A stretch of 64,000 bases of DNA from JAPOXR01 sp965221935 (GCA_965221935.1 CBDCSZ010000064.1:7503-71502), one strand, 5' to 3'; counted from the first letter of the stretch, positions 27,991 through 37,201 are shown. Numbers and translations: made by a program. Notes: a model not told the origin generated them from the letters alone.

Positions 27991-28706
27991 TCAGGATCGC
28001 CGCCCTCAGAACTTGCTTCGAAATCTGTTGCCAGCGGGGCCTGCGCCGTCCCGTAGGCGCTGGCGGGTAAACCGGATTCCCACGGCTGGATGTCATAAAC
28101 CATTTTGCCGCGCGGCCCCTGTCGGATTCTGATCGCAACCGCCTCACCCGCCTGCAGGTCAACCAGTCTGCTTTGCCGGAGCACTTCCATATGTATGAAA
28201 ACATCTTCGGCGTTTCCAAAGACATTGACAAAGCCAAAGCCCCGAAGCTTGTCAAACCATTTCACGCGCGCCGGCTCGAGCGGATCGGTCGGCGTCGGCC
28301 CGTCCGGTGCTCCGATGGCCTGAGTCGCAGGCTCGTTTGGCGGCGGCGCCGCAATCGAGATGATTTCCGTTGCCTGCAGGCCCCGATGCGACTCCTGCGC
28401 CTTCAACTCGACGATGGAACCGTCAGCGACCGAGGCCTGACCAAAACTACGCAACACATTCACATGGATCAGGATGTCGGGTCCCGGTTCGTCCGAAACA
28501 ACAAATCCAAACCCTTTGGCCACGTTGTACCACTTGACGCGGCCGCGGTATGTTTTTTGAATAACGCGTCCTCCCCCGTTCAGCAGGCCGCGCCAACTGG
28601 GCTGGGCCAGCTCGCACGCGCCAGTGACTCCTGCAATAGTATCTGTAACGCCTTGAGACAACAACTTCAAACCGTATAACGCCGCAGCGTGAAGCAAGCG
28701 GGTCAC
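27987..28706 (-). CDS. Protein with two cold-shock domains
   Basis: Two nucleic-acid-binding cold-shock domains: the first at RGRVKWYNVAKGFGFVVSDEPGPDILIHVNVL, the second at ARVKWFDKLRGFGFVNVFGNAEDVFIHMEVL. Each carries the RNP1-like GFGFV and RNP2-like IH motifs. A proline/alanine-rich linker joins them. The frame opens at GTG 28706, but the first 50 or so residues do not resemble the family, and the usual start just before the first domain lacks an ordinary start codon here (the sequence after GGAGGACGC is GTTATT). The start is therefore uncertain. It probably acts as an RNA chaperone. Confidence 0.85.
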   Translation of the reverse strand: MTRLLHAAALYGLKLLSQGVTDTIAGVTGACELAQPSWRGLLNGGGRVIQKTYRGRVKWYNVAKGFGFVVSDEPGPDILIHVNVLRSFGQASVADGSIVELKAQESHRGLQATEIISIAAPPPNEPATQAIGAPDGPTPTDPLEPARVKWFDKLRGFGFVNVFGNAEDVFIHMEVLRQSRLVDLQAGEAVAIRIRQGPRGKMVYDIQPWESGLPASAYGTAQAPLATDFEASSEGGDPE

Positions 28707-29107
28707 AGGCGCAATTGGGTCAATCCGGCGCTCAATCCGAAAAATCCTGACACCGGCAGACAGCCCGGCAACCCAATCCGGACGCCTGCCGCATGTTGGC
28801 TGTGCCGCGCATTGCGCCAGACAGCCCCCGTATTCTCAATGGCGCCGGCGCACATGCTGCCATTTGACGGGCCCGGCCGCCGGTCGCCATCGGATGCACG
28901 GTGTCAGGAGAATTCGAGCATGACAGTCGGCGTGACCGACGGCGGGTTTCGATGCCTGACCATACCTTGGGAGAGCGCCGCTTCGGGGCACACCGAATTC
29001 CACTGTTTCAATCCCATGCAGGGCGTTTCGGCAACACCCAATCCGAGCATCCTGTCCTCGGGCCAGCGCCGGTCCCGAACCCTCCGGATGACCGGAGAAT
29101 GCCGTGT
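28707..29107. other. 401-bp gap between the cold-shock gene and pdxH; no recognised gene
   Basis: Upstream region of the cold-shock/DUF192 operon and downstream region of pdxH, both on the minus strand. A plus-strand open frame crosses it, but it has no recognisable motif and runs antisense into pdxH, so I treat it as chance. Confidence 0.4.
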
Positions 29108-29713
29108 TCAGGGCGAAAGCCTTTGCACCGACCAGCGCGCGTCAACGGAAATCCGCCGCCACAGGAACCGGTCATGCAGCCGGTGCGCCCCGTTGTTCCA
29201 AAACTCGATCTGCAGCGGGATCAGCCGGTAGCCGCCCCAGAAGTCGGGCCGTTTCGGATCTTGCCCATGCTCCTGCTGCGCCCGCTCGAACCGGGCGACA
29301 AGAGCTTCACGGTTCGGAATCGCAGTCGACTGGCGTGAGGCCCAGGCGCCGAGACGGCTTTCGATGGATCTGGTCGCGTAGTACTCGTCCGCCTCCTTGC
29401 CAGACCCCCGCACGACGTCGCCGCGCACGCGGATCTGCCGGCGAAGCGACTTCCAATGCAGCGCCAGAGCCGCCTTTCCGGCGGCGTCGATTTCCTGCGC
29501 CTTGGCGCTCGCATAGTTCGTATAAAAAACAAACCCGTCGTCGTGGACCGCTTTCACCAGCACCATGCGCACATTTGGCAGGCCATCGCCATCAACGGTC
29601 GCCAGAGCGGCCGCATTCGGGTCGTTCGGCTCGGTGCGCACAGCCTCGTCTATCCAGCGCCGGGCGATTGCAAACGGATTGTCGCCGGCAAACTGATCCG
29701 TTCTGTCCGCCAT
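29108..29713 (-). CDS. pdxH: Pyridoxamine 5'-phosphate oxidase
   Basis: FMN enzyme that makes pyridoxal 5'-phosphate. The 201 residues include ATVDGDGLPNVRMVLVKAV, DGFVFYTNYASAKAQEIDA, ALALHWKSLRRQIRVRGDV, and the C-terminal RPDFWGGYRLIPLQIEFW followed by LHDRFLWRR, the conserved substrate and FMN contacts. Length is typical. It is divergent from fabI with 111 bp between the two starts. Confidence 0.96.
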   Translation of the reverse strand: MADRTDQFAGDNPFAIARRWIDEAVRTEPNDPNAAALATVDGDGLPNVRMVLVKAVHDDGFVFYTNYASAKAQEIDAAGKAALALHWKSLRRQIRVRGDVVRGSGKEADEYYATRSIESRLGAWASRQSTAIPNREALVARFERAQQEHGQDPKRPDFWGGYRLIPLQIEFWNNGAHRLHDRFLWRRISVDARWSVQRLSP

Positions 29714-29824
29714 TCCAGCCCCTCTTCGCCCGTTCGCCGCCGTTCTGAGGGATTGCGCGGCTATTGAAGCCCAAATGTGTTTCCCCTAAACGGCAGACAA
29801 CCCAAATGCGTAAGGAAACCATTG

Positions 29825-30643
29825 ATGTCAACGGCGTTGATGAAGGGCAAGCGCGGCTTGATCATGGGGGTGGCCAATGACAAGTCGATTGCCTGGGGAA
29901 TTGCCAAAGCCTGCGCCGAACACGGAGCCCAGCTGGCGTTTTCGTACCAGGGAGAGCCGTTCCGAAAACGGATCGAACCGCTGGCCGCGTCGGTTGGCAG
30001 CGACCTGTGCTTCGAATGCGATGTGGGGGCTCCAGAATCGCTTGATGCCTTGTTCGATAATCTTCGCAACTGCTGGGGCAGCATAGATTTTGTTGTCCAT
30101 GCGATCGGGTTTTCCGACAAGCGGGAACTGCGCGGCCGCTATGTCGAGACCACGCAGGAGAATTTCACGGCAACGCTTGATATTTCAGCCTATTCGTTCA
30201 CTGCCGTTGCGCAGCGGGCGGAAAAACTGATGCCTGATGGCGGCGTATTGCTCACATTGACCTATTATGGCGCCGAAAAGGTCATGCCGCACTACAATGT
30301 GATGGGTGTCGCGAAGGCGGCTCTGGAAACTTCCGTGCGCTATTTGGCCGCCGATCTCGGACCCCAGAACATCCGTGTGAACGCGATTTCGGCGGGCACA
30401 ATCAAGACATTGGCGTCATCCGGCATAGGCGATTTCCGTTACATTCTGAAATGGAACGAGCTGAATTCGCCCTTGCGGCGAAATGTCAGTCAGGCCGAAG
30501 TCGGCAACGCGGCGCTTTACCTGCTCTCCGACCTCGGCACGGGGGTCACTGGCGAGATCCTGCACGTCGATGCGGGATACCATGTGGTCGGGATGAAGCG
30601 GGCCGATGCGCCCGACATAGATGTCGTGACCGGAAGGAAATAG
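29825..30643 (+). CDS. fabI: Enoyl-[acyl-carrier-protein] reductase (NADH)
   Basis: Last step of each fatty-acid elongation cycle. It is an atypical short-chain dehydrogenase of 272 residues with cofactor motif GVANDKSIAWGIAKA, then HAIGFSDK, and catalytic Tyr147 and Tyr157 with Lys164 in TYYGAEKVMPHYNVMGVAK. The C-terminus has SAGTIKTLASSGI and VTGEILHVDAGYH. The ATG at 29825 fits the family start better than the upstream extension. gpt starts immediately after its stop codon. Confidence 0.96.
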   Translation: MSTALMKGKRGLIMGVANDKSIAWGIAKACAEHGAQLAFSYQGEPFRKRIEPLAASVGSDLCFECDVGAPESLDALFDNLRNCWGSIDFVVHAIGFSDKRELRGRYVETTQENFTATLDISAYSFTAVAQRAEKLMPDGGVLLTLTYYGAEKVMPHYNVMGVAKAALETSVRYLAADLGPQNIRVNAISAGTIKTLASSGIGDFRYILKWNELNSPLRRNVSQAEVGNAALYLLSDLGTGVTGEILHVDAGYHVVGMKRADAPDIDVVTGRK

Positions 30644-31138
30644 ATGATATCGCAATTGCCAAATGAAAAGGGGTTCACGGTCAGCTGGGATCAGCTGCAC
30701 CGGGATGCGCGCGCCCTCGCCTGGCGGCTTGAGGGCGCGCAGCCGAAACCGAATTTTTGGAGCCGGATCGTCGCCATAACACGCGGCGGCATGGCCCCGG
30801 CGATGATCGTGGCCAGGGAGCTGGATATACGCGTGGTTGATTCAATTTCGGTGCGGTCCTATGACCACAAGGCACAGTCGGAACCGATGGTCATCAAGGA
30901 AACCGTGCTGCCCGACTCAGACGACACCCTGATCATTGACGATCTAGTGGACAGCGGCAAGACACTGGCGCTTGTGCGCGAGTGTTTTCCAAAAGCCCAT
31001 TTCGGCACCGTTTACGCCAAACCCAAGGGGCGGCCGTATGTCGACACTTTCATCACCGAAGTCAGCCAGGACACGTGGATCTACTTCCCTTGGGACACCG
31101 CGCTTCAGTATGTCGGCCCCTACCGCTCGGAAGACTAG
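30644..31138 (+). CDS. gpt: Xanthine (guanine) phosphoribosyltransferase
   Basis: Salvages xanthine/guanine to XMP/GMP. The 164 residues carry the PRPP-binding loop LIIDDLVDSGKT, an early AITRGGMAPAMI motif and DTWIYFPWDT near the end, as in Gpt. It begins right at the fabI stop (TAGATG), so the two are co-transcribed. It sits among other purine genes (purB and purC follow). Confidence 0.93.
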   Translation: MISQLPNEKGFTVSWDQLHRDARALAWRLEGAQPKPNFWSRIVAITRGGMAPAMIVARELDIRVVDSISVRSYDHKAQSEPMVIKETVLPDSDDTLIIDDLVDSGKTLALVRECFPKAHFGTVYAKPKGRPYVDTFITEVSQDTWIYFPWDTALQYVGPYRSED

Positions 31139-31240
31139 CGAAACAGCTGCCGCCGGTTTTTTCGGCATTGCGCCAACGGCCTGCTGCGCCCCTAAAACAT
31201 CCAACCTGGACTTTCTCCGGATTATGCGGACCGCACGGTT

Positions 31241-32554
31241 ATGATTCCGCGCTATTGCCGGCCGGAAATGGCCGCTGTCTGGTCGGATGCCAACCGCCTG
31301 AAGGTCATGTTGGACATCGAAAAATCCGCCTGCGAAGCGATGGCCCGGGAGGGTCTCGTTCCCGCATCCTGTGCGGCAGCCATCCGAAACGTGCCGCCGG
31401 ACGCCATCAGCCCGCAGAGAATCGCGGAAATCGAACGCGTGACGAGGCACGAGACGGCGGCGTTTCTGAGCCATGTTGCGGAACTCGCCGGATCGGAGAT
31501 TGCCAGATATCTTCACTTCGGGATGACATCCTCCGATGTGCTCGACACCTGCCTGAGTGTGCAGCTCCGGGACGCTGCTGACGTATTGATCGCCGGCCTC
31601 GATTCCCTGTCGAAGGCGCTGAAACGCCGGGCATTTGAGCACAAGCGCACAATCTGCATCGGCAGAAGCCATGGGGTGCATGCCGAACCCACGACGCTGG
31701 GCATGAAACTCGCGCTGGCGCACGCGGAGACGAGCCGCAACATCGAACGGATGCGGCGTGCCCGGCAAGAAGTGGCAGTTGGCGCGATTTCCGGACCGGT
31801 GGGCACTTACGCGGGCATGGGCCCTGAAATCGAAAAGCATGTCTGCCGAACACTCGGGCTGACGCCGGAAACTGTTTCGACTCAGGTCATTCCGCGCGAC
31901 CGCCATGCGGCCTATTTCGCTGCCCTGGGTGTGATCTCAGCGTCAGTCGAACGGCTTGCGACTGAAATCCGCAGTCTTCAGCGAACAGAAATCGCTGAGA
32001 TCGAGGAATCATTCTCCGCTGGCCAAATGGGTTCTTCAGCAATGCCGCACAAGCGCAATCCGATTCTTGCCGAAAACGTGACCGGTCTTGCGAGGCTCGT
32101 GCGGTCGCACGTCACGGCTGCGTTCGAAAACGTGCCGCTTTGGCATGAGCGCGACATGTCACACTCTTCAGTTGAGCGGGTTATTGCCCCGGACGCGACA
32201 CTGGCGCTGGATTTCGCACTGCATCGGCTGGCCGGCATTATCAGCGGGATGACCGTGTATCCGGAACGCATGGCGCGCAATCTCGAACTCACGCGTGGCG
32301 GCCATTTGTCGCACCGGGCGCTGTCCGCTCTGGTGGCTGCAGGCGCCGAGCGAGGCCATGCCTACAGATTGGCGCAGCGAAACGCTGCCCGGATTCACAC
32401 GGAAGATATCTCGTTCCTGGAGGCGCTGACCTCGGACCCTGAGGTCACCCGGTTTCTGCCTTCAGAAAAAATCCTGCTGCTGTTCGATAATGAGCATTTC
32501 ACGCGTCACGTCGACGCGATATTCGAACGTGTCTTCGGTCAAACGGAAATCTGA
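31241..32554 (+). CDS. purB: Adenylosuccinate lyase
   Basis: Two purine-pathway steps: SAICAR to AICAR, and adenylosuccinate to AMP. The 437-residue fumarase-superfamily protein has the signature SSAMPHKRNPILAEN carrying the catalytic Ser loop, the FGMTSSDVLDT region, and GRSHGVHAEPTTLG with the catalytic His. The start MIPRYCRPEM is standard for the family. It is 102 bp after gpt. Confidence 0.96.
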   Translation: MIPRYCRPEMAAVWSDANRLKVMLDIEKSACEAMAREGLVPASCAAAIRNVPPDAISPQRIAEIERVTRHETAAFLSHVAELAGSEIARYLHFGMTSSDVLDTCLSVQLRDAADVLIAGLDSLSKALKRRAFEHKRTICIGRSHGVHAEPTTLGMKLALAHAETSRNIERMRRARQEVAVGAISGPVGTYAGMGPEIEKHVCRTLGLTPETVSTQVIPRDRHAAYFAALGVISASVERLATEIRSLQRTEIAEIEESFSAGQMGSSAMPHKRNPILAENVTGLARLVRSHVTAAFENVPLWHERDMSHSSVERVIAPDATLALDFALHRLAGIISGMTVYPERMARNLELTRGGHLSHRALSALVAAGAERGHAYRLAQRNAARIHTEDISFLEALTSDPEVTRFLPSEKILLLFDNEHFTRHVDAIFERVFGQTEI

Positions 32555-32571
32555 ACGGCCGGCCGGCCGCG

Positions 32572-32886
32572 TCAGGATTCTTCAATCACCTGTCTGCGCG
32601 CCTCTTCATGAGCGGCTTCCATCTGTTCACGAACGGCGGACTCATCCACCGAATCGCCGAGACTTGCGCAGAGCTTCCGGAAAACGTCCTCTCGTCCGGC
32701 TTCTTCAAAGTCTGCATCGATCACCTCTCGCACAAAGTCGGCGGATTCGGACTCGCTCAATCCCTTTTTTTTTGCCACCCACTGTCCGAGCAGCCGGTTG
32801 GCCCGCATGTCGACTTTGAAGCGCAGCTGTTCATCGTGCGCGAATCTCTTTTCAAATGCGTCTTTTCGCTCGTCAAACGACTGCAT
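32572..32886 (-). CDS. F1-ATPase inhibitor subunit zeta (DUF1476)
   Basis: 104-residue helical protein matching the zeta subunit that blocks reverse rotation of alphaproteobacterial F1-ATPase. The N-terminal inhibitory region reads FDERKDAFEKRFAHDEQL, then RFKVDMRANRLLGQWVA and a C-terminal helical bundle ending EEARRQVI. A strong AAGGAG ribosome binding site precedes the ATG. It is convergent with purB. The family is confined to Alphaproteobacteria. Confidence 0.92.
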   Translation of the reverse strand: MQSFDERKDAFEKRFAHDEQLRFKVDMRANRLLGQWVAKKKGLSESESADFVREVIDADFEEAGREDVFRKLCASLGDSVDESAVREQMEAAHEEARRQVIEES

Positions 32887-33220
32887 CTGCTGTCACTCCT
32901 TAAATTCGGCGATCCCTTCCATATGATGGCAGTGAATCTCTTCCGCAAGACCGCTGCACCGGCAAACCGGCGCGTTGCACCCAAAGACCGAGATTCAAGC
33001 TGGCCAGGCTTTCCTTTTCCCGTGCCCGCAATGTTGGCTTCTGTGCCGCCAATTCCAACGGGCTGCGCTGAAATCTCCGCCGCGGCGCCGCACCGCTTTG
33101 CCCGGAATCCGGCTCCACCAGAATCCCCAGCCCAGGCGCTTCCTTGCTGACAGCAGCGATATGTCTTATCGTTCCGCCGGACAGAGATGTCCGGCAATTC
33201 ACCGCAGATTGGAAAAAACG
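32887..33220. other. 334-bp gap between the DUF1476 gene and purC; no recognised gene
   Basis: A divergent intergenic region that must hold both promoters. Open frames extend through it on both strands, but they have no family features. I could not place convincing -35/-10 boxes. Confidence 0.4.
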
Positions 33221-33982
33221 ATGGCGCGCCGAAGACTTGTCTATCGAGGCGGCACAAAGTCGCTCTTTGAGGGGGACGCGGCTGACACCCTGGTGCTCCA
33301 TTTCCGGGATGAACCGACAAACGGACAGGAGAGCCGCAGCGACAACATAGAGGGCAAGGGCATTCTGAATAACCGCATCTCGGAACATATCATGCATCGT
33401 TTGAACAAGATCGGTGTCAGCACCCACCTGGTGCAGCGGTTGAACATGCGCGAGCAGGTTGTCCGGGTCGCAGAGGTTCTCCCCATTCAGATTCTGATCC
33501 GGAATTTTGCCGGGTCGGACATCAGGCAGAGGCTGGGTCTCAAGGGCAGCGAGCTGCTTCCCCGGCCATTGATCGAATTTTACCTCAAGGACGACGCGCT
33601 GGGATTCCCGTTGATCACGGAAGACCATTTGAACGCCTTTGGCTGGGCGACATCGATGGACCTTGACGAGATCTATCCGCTTGCCGGACGGGCCAATGAC
33701 TTCCTCTCCGGAATGATGGCAGGGGCCGGATTCACGCTGGCCGCATTTTCAATTGAGGTCGGGCGGATATGGGAAGATGACCGCAGCAGGCTGGTGATTG
33801 TCGACGAGCTGAGCCCGGACGTTTTCCATCTTTGGGATGACAGAAGCGATGACCGGTATTTGAACGGCAATTCGGCCGACAGCGCTGACAACCAAAAGAA
33901 AGTGCATACGGAATTGGCGCTGCGCCTCGGCATCCTTCCGGAAGTGGGGGCGCGGAATATGAAGCCGCGGCTGGTGAATTGA
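33221..33982 (+). CDS. purC: Phosphoribosylaminoimidazole-succinocarboxamide (SAICAR) synthase
   Basis: ATP-dependent joining of aspartate to CAIR in purine synthesis. The 253 residues show LVYRGGTKSLFEG, the GKGILNNRISEHIMHRL block, PRPLIEFYLKDDALGFPLI and ELSPDVFHLWD. ATG 33221 follows GGAAAAAACG; the longer open frame to 32975 is not family-like. purS and purQ, which often follow, are absent. Confidence 0.95.
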   Translation: MARRRLVYRGGTKSLFEGDAADTLVLHFRDEPTNGQESRSDNIEGKGILNNRISEHIMHRLNKIGVSTHLVQRLNMREQVVRVAEVLPIQILIRNFAGSDIRQRLGLKGSELLPRPLIEFYLKDDALGFPLITEDHLNAFGWATSMDLDEIYPLAGRANDFLSGMMAGAGFTLAAFSIEVGRIWEDDRSRLVIVDELSPDVFHLWDDRSDDRYLNGNSADSADNQKKVHTELALRLGILPEVGARNMKPRLVN

Positions 33983-34045
33983 CGACCGGGCGCGCCCGCC
34001 TTGACCCACGCGAGACTGAATTTGGCCGGTCAGTTCCGGGCTATG

Positions 34046-34690
34046 CTACGCGGCAGGCGGCGCCGCCTCTTCCGGCGCGCCAAGCTGAGACAGTTCAACC
34101 GACAGGTCGCCGTATCCTGTGTGTCGCCTGATATAGCGTAATCCAAGCCTCTGCGCACAGTCTTCGGCGATTTGATCGAGCTCGGGGTCATCGGTCTGAG
34201 CCAGGTAGACGATTGAATCGTAGTTGCCGAAATACAAATCCCGCAATTCCGGATTTCGGTCCAGGCCAAGCGGTTTCCACACAAAGGAGTCAAACTGCCT
34301 GACAAGAAAATCCGTGAGGTAAAACGTTGTCAGTTCGGAGTCGCCGCGCGCAGCGAACCGGTCATTGCCGTCGAAAAACGAATAGCAGTGAGGCCCTTGC
34401 AGCATGGCAACCCCTAGCTCATCGCATTTCCGGCGCAGCAGCCCGCCGGTTCCGCAATCGGCATAGGCCACAAAAACCGAACTGAATTGCTCGCGGTGCT
34501 CCCGGACCGCCGCCTCGACCGCAGCCGGAATGCGGTCAGGATACAGGTGCAGCTTCGCCGGCAGACAGATCAGCTCCAAATGGTTCAGACCATTGATGCG
34601 CTTGATTTCCAGTATCTCTTTGGCGAGCGCGCCGCATGCGATCAGCAGGATCCTGCCGCCGCCGGGCATCTTTTTGTCAGATTTGCCCAT
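34046..34690 (-). CDS. DUF1638 protein of a corrinoid methyl-transfer operon
   Basis: 214 residues with the DUF1638 features ILLIACGALAKEI, FVAYADCGTGG, GPHCYSFFDG and ELTTFYLTDFLVRQFD. The family is repeatedly found with methylamine/betaine corrinoid methyltransferase genes, but its reaction is unknown; conserved Cys and His residues suggest metal binding. It is third in an operon, 41 bp after the corrinoid protein gene. Function is inferred from context. Confidence 0.85.
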   Translation of the reverse strand: MGKSDKKMPGGGRILLIACGALAKEILEIKRINGLNHLELICLPAKLHLYPDRIPAAVEAAVREHREQFSSVFVAYADCGTGGLLRRKCDELGVAMLQGPHCYSFFDGNDRFAARGDSELTTFYLTDFLVRQFDSFVWKPLGLDRNPELRDLYFGNYDSIVYLAQTDDPELDQIAEDCAQRLGLRYIRRHTGYGDLSVELSQLGAPEEAAPPAA

Positions 34691-34731
34691 CTTCCAGATT
34701 CACGGGAGGTTCCGCATAGGCAGGATTTCGA

Positions 34732-35439
34732 TTACCCGCCAGCCAGGATGTTATGCTTGCGGGCCATGAAGTCTTTCGCCGTCTCAACGGCAACCGCGGC
34801 ATCGCGGCAATACGCATCGGCGCCAATGGCCTTGCTGAATTCCTCATTCAGCGGCGCTCCTCCGACTAGCACCACGAAGTCGTCCCGCCAGCCCAGCTCC
34901 ACCAGACGGTCTATCACCACCTTCATATAGGGCATCGTTGTCGTCAGCAGAGCCGACATGCCCAAAATGTCGGGCTGTTCCGATTCCAGCGCTCCGATAT
35001 AGTTCTCAACCGGATTGTTGATACCGAGATCGACAACCTCAAATCCAGCCCCTTCCATCATCATGGACACAAGGTTTTTGCCGATGTCATGAATGTCGCC
35101 CTTGACTGTCCCGATCACCATTTTGCCCATTCTCGGGGCGCCGGTTTCCGCCAGCAGCGGTTTGAGAATCGACATGCCGGCTTTCATCGCGTTGGCGGCC
35201 AGCAAAACTTCGGGAACGAAAAGGATGCCGTCGCGAAAATCGATCCCGACGATACGCATGCCCTCAACCAGCGCCTCGGTCAGAACCTTGAAAGGCAGCC
35301 ACCCGCGTTCAAGCAGGATATGCACACCCTCTTCGATTTCCTCTTTCAGGCCATCATACAGGTCGTCATGCATCTGCGGAACGAGTTCATCGTCCGGAAG
35401 TTCCGACAGAATAATGTCGTCTAGGGGTTCATCAGACAT
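34732..35439 (-). CDS. Corrinoid (cobalamin-binding) methyl-carrier protein, MtbC/MttC-like
   Basis: 235 residues. An N-terminal helical cap domain (around VHILLERGWLPFKVLTEALV and LFVPEVLLAANAMKAGM) precedes a Rossmann-like B12 domain with the lower-ligand motif GDIHDIGKNLVSMMMEG (DxHxxG) and VVLVGGAPLN. It should carry the methyl group between an MttB-type methyltransferase and an acceptor enzyme. The operon partner upstream is a homocysteine methyltransferase; the likely donor enzyme is encoded at 6.75-8.3 kb. Confidence 0.92.
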   Translation of the reverse strand: MSDEPLDDIILSELPDDELVPQMHDDLYDGLKEEIEEGVHILLERGWLPFKVLTEALVEGMRIVGIDFRDGILFVPEVLLAANAMKAGMSILKPLLAETGAPRMGKMVIGTVKGDIHDIGKNLVSMMMEGAGFEVVDLGINNPVENYIGALESEQPDILGMSALLTTTMPYMKVVIDRLVELGWRDDFVVLVGGAPLNEEFSKAIGADAYCRDAAVAVETAKDFMARKHNILAGG

Positions 35440-35533
35440 AATTGGATCCGCTCAGCCGGTGACCGTAAGATACTGCCGTTTCATCGAAAATGAAGAATCT
35501 TGCAACTTAAAAAATCGCCTTACTGACCTGCGA

Positions 35534-36541
35534 TCACCCGCTGGCGCGGCGACGGGACGGCCGGCGTTTCCTGTTGTCATTGGCCGGCGCCGACAGCGGT
35601 CCGAGCCGCGCCGCGACTTCTGTGAGATCCGGAGGCGGTCCCTTGGGCGCCGATTCCAGCCGGTCCCGCATTTTTGCCAGATGTTCAGCCGATGTGCCGC
35701 AGCAGCCGCCGATGATCACGGCGCCGGCGTTGCGAGCCAGTTCCGCGAAATCCGCCATGAGATCGGGGGTGCCGTCATAGCGGATGTGTCCACAGACATA
35801 TTTCGGAATTCCGGCGTTGCCCTTTGCGACGATATGGCCGTGCGGCTGCGCCTCCGCGAATTCGAGGATTGTGCGCACCAGATCGGCGGCGCCGGCGCCG
35901 CAGTTTGCTCCGAAACCCAAGGATGCGGGCGCTTCAGACGCTGTCCATTCCGCCAGCCGCGCGGGCGCAATTCCCATCATGGTCCGCCCCGCGCTGTCAA
36001 AACTCATTGTTCCGATCCAGGGGATGTCAGCCAAAACGGCGGCATCGGCGGCGGCGGCCAGCTCTTCCAGGTCTGACATGGTCTCAATCCAGATCAAGTC
36101 GGCGCCGCCGCACCGCAGCCCTTCAATCTGCTCCGCGAAAATCTCCGTCGCAGATTTCCTCGTCAATTGGCCCATCGGCGCCATGAGTTCACCCGTGGGT
36201 CCGACCGAACCGGCCACCATGACACCGCGGCCAAGAGAATCCGCCGCTTCGCGGGCAATCTCCGCAGAAATCTGAGCCAGTTTCCTGCAGCGGGTTTCTG
36301 CTCCGTGAAGCTTCAGGCGAGCGGAGTTGCAGCCGAAACTGTTGGTCAGAACCAATTCCGACCCTGCCAAGACGGCGTTTTCTATGAGCGCCGCAACCTG
36401 TTTCGGCTGGGATTCATTCCACAGCTCCGGCGAGTCGCCGGCCGGCAGCCCGGCGGCAAACAGGTTGGTCCCGGTGGCGCCGTCCGCAAGCAGCCAGCCC
36501 CGTTCCGCCACAATTCTGTCAATCCTGGCTTTTGGATCCAT
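35534..36541 (-). CDS. Homocysteine S-methyltransferase family protein (betaine-homocysteine type)
   Basis: 335-residue zinc methyltransferase fold: LLADGATGTNLFAAGL near the start, TNSFGCNSARL with the first zinc Cys, LGFGANCGAGAADL, and the paired-Cys motif VIIGGCCGTSAEHL near residue 295. The tail ends in a basic stretch (NRKRRPSRRRA). Members use betaine, S-methylmethionine or methyl-corrinoid donors. With the corrinoid protein and DUF1638 gene directly downstream, methyl transfer from a corrinoid to homocysteine is a reasonable guess. Confidence 0.87.
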   Translation of the reverse strand: MDPKARIDRIVAERGWLLADGATGTNLFAAGLPAGDSPELWNESQPKQVAALIENAVLAGSELVLTNSFGCNSARLKLHGAETRCRKLAQISAEIAREAADSLGRGVMVAGSVGPTGELMAPMGQLTRKSATEIFAEQIEGLRCGGADLIWIETMSDLEELAAAADAAVLADIPWIGTMSFDSAGRTMMGIAPARLAEWTASEAPASLGFGANCGAGAADLVRTILEFAEAQPHGHIVAKGNAGIPKYVCGHIRYDGTPDLMADFAELARNAGAVIIGGCCGTSAEHLAKMRDRLESAPKGPPPDLTEVAARLGPLSAPANDNRKRRPSRRRASG

Positions 36542-36629
36542 TTCGCTCCGTCGTCCTCACCGGTGAAGTCGCCCGACCGCAAATTCCGATACTGCCGCAG
36601 CGCCTGCAAACCGATTCAACATTTTTCGG

Positions 36630-37055
36630 TCAATCGCGTGACGAGGCGGCCAGGTGGCGGATTCGCCCGACCATCGCGGTCAGCCCGTTTGACCTTTGGG
36701 CGGTCAGATGGCCGCGCAGACCCAGACGGTCCAGTTCGGCGCGCGCGTCCACGCGATGAATCTCAGCAATCGGCACGCCGTTATAAAGGGCCCGCAACAC
36801 CGCGATCAGGCCGCGCACGATCATGGCATCGCTGTCGCCGCAAAACTGAAATGTTTTGATGCCGCCACACTCGTGGACTTCCGGAACAATCCAGACCTGA
36901 CTGGCGCAACCCTCAACTTTGGCAGCCGGAGAGCGGGCGCGGTCAGGCAGGTCCTTCATAGCTTTGCCGAGGTCGATCACATACCTGTAGCGATCCTGCC
37001 AATCGTCAAGGAAAGCGAAATCTTCCACGATCGTTTCAAATGTGTCGGTGGCCAA
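36630..37055 (-). CDS. sufE: SufE cysteine-desulfurase sulfur acceptor
   Basis: Receives sulfur from SufS for iron-sulfur cluster assembly. The 141 residues include WQDRYRYVIDLGKAMKDLP, the active Cys in VEGCASQVWIVP, and FCGDSDAMIVRGLIAVL. The start is TTG at 37055. It is followed downstream by the corrinoid operon in the same orientation, with no sign of a functional link. Confidence 0.93.
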   Translation of the reverse strand: MATDTFETIVEDFAFLDDWQDRYRYVIDLGKAMKDLPDRARSPAAKVEGCASQVWIVPEVHECGGIKTFQFCGDSDAMIVRGLIAVLRALYNGVPIAEIHRVDARAELDRLGLRGHLTAQRSNGLTAMVGRIRHLAASSRD

Positions 37056-37141
37056 TTCAGACGTCTCCAGGGCACAGGACAGGATTGGAAGGCGTGCAGA
37101 ATCCTCGGCTGCGCGCGCGGTCGGGATAAGACATTTAAAAA

Positions 37142-37171
37142 TTGTTTAATTTTTCTTACATAGTCTATATA
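37142..37171 (+). promoter_or_regulatory. Candidate sigma-70 promoter of the lipoprotein gene
   Basis: TTGTTT at 37142-37147 and TATATA at 37166-37171, 18-bp spacing, in an AT-rich island about 30 bp before the start at 37202. The local base composition contrasts strongly with the surroundings. Confidence 0.5.
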
Positions 37172-37201
37172 TACCGGCTTGATGACCAGTGGGATTAAAA
37201 A

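Noticed and set aside
28689..29231. 180-codon plus-strand frame crossing the pdxH 3' end
   Set aside because: Runs antisense into pdxH and lacks a recognisable domain.
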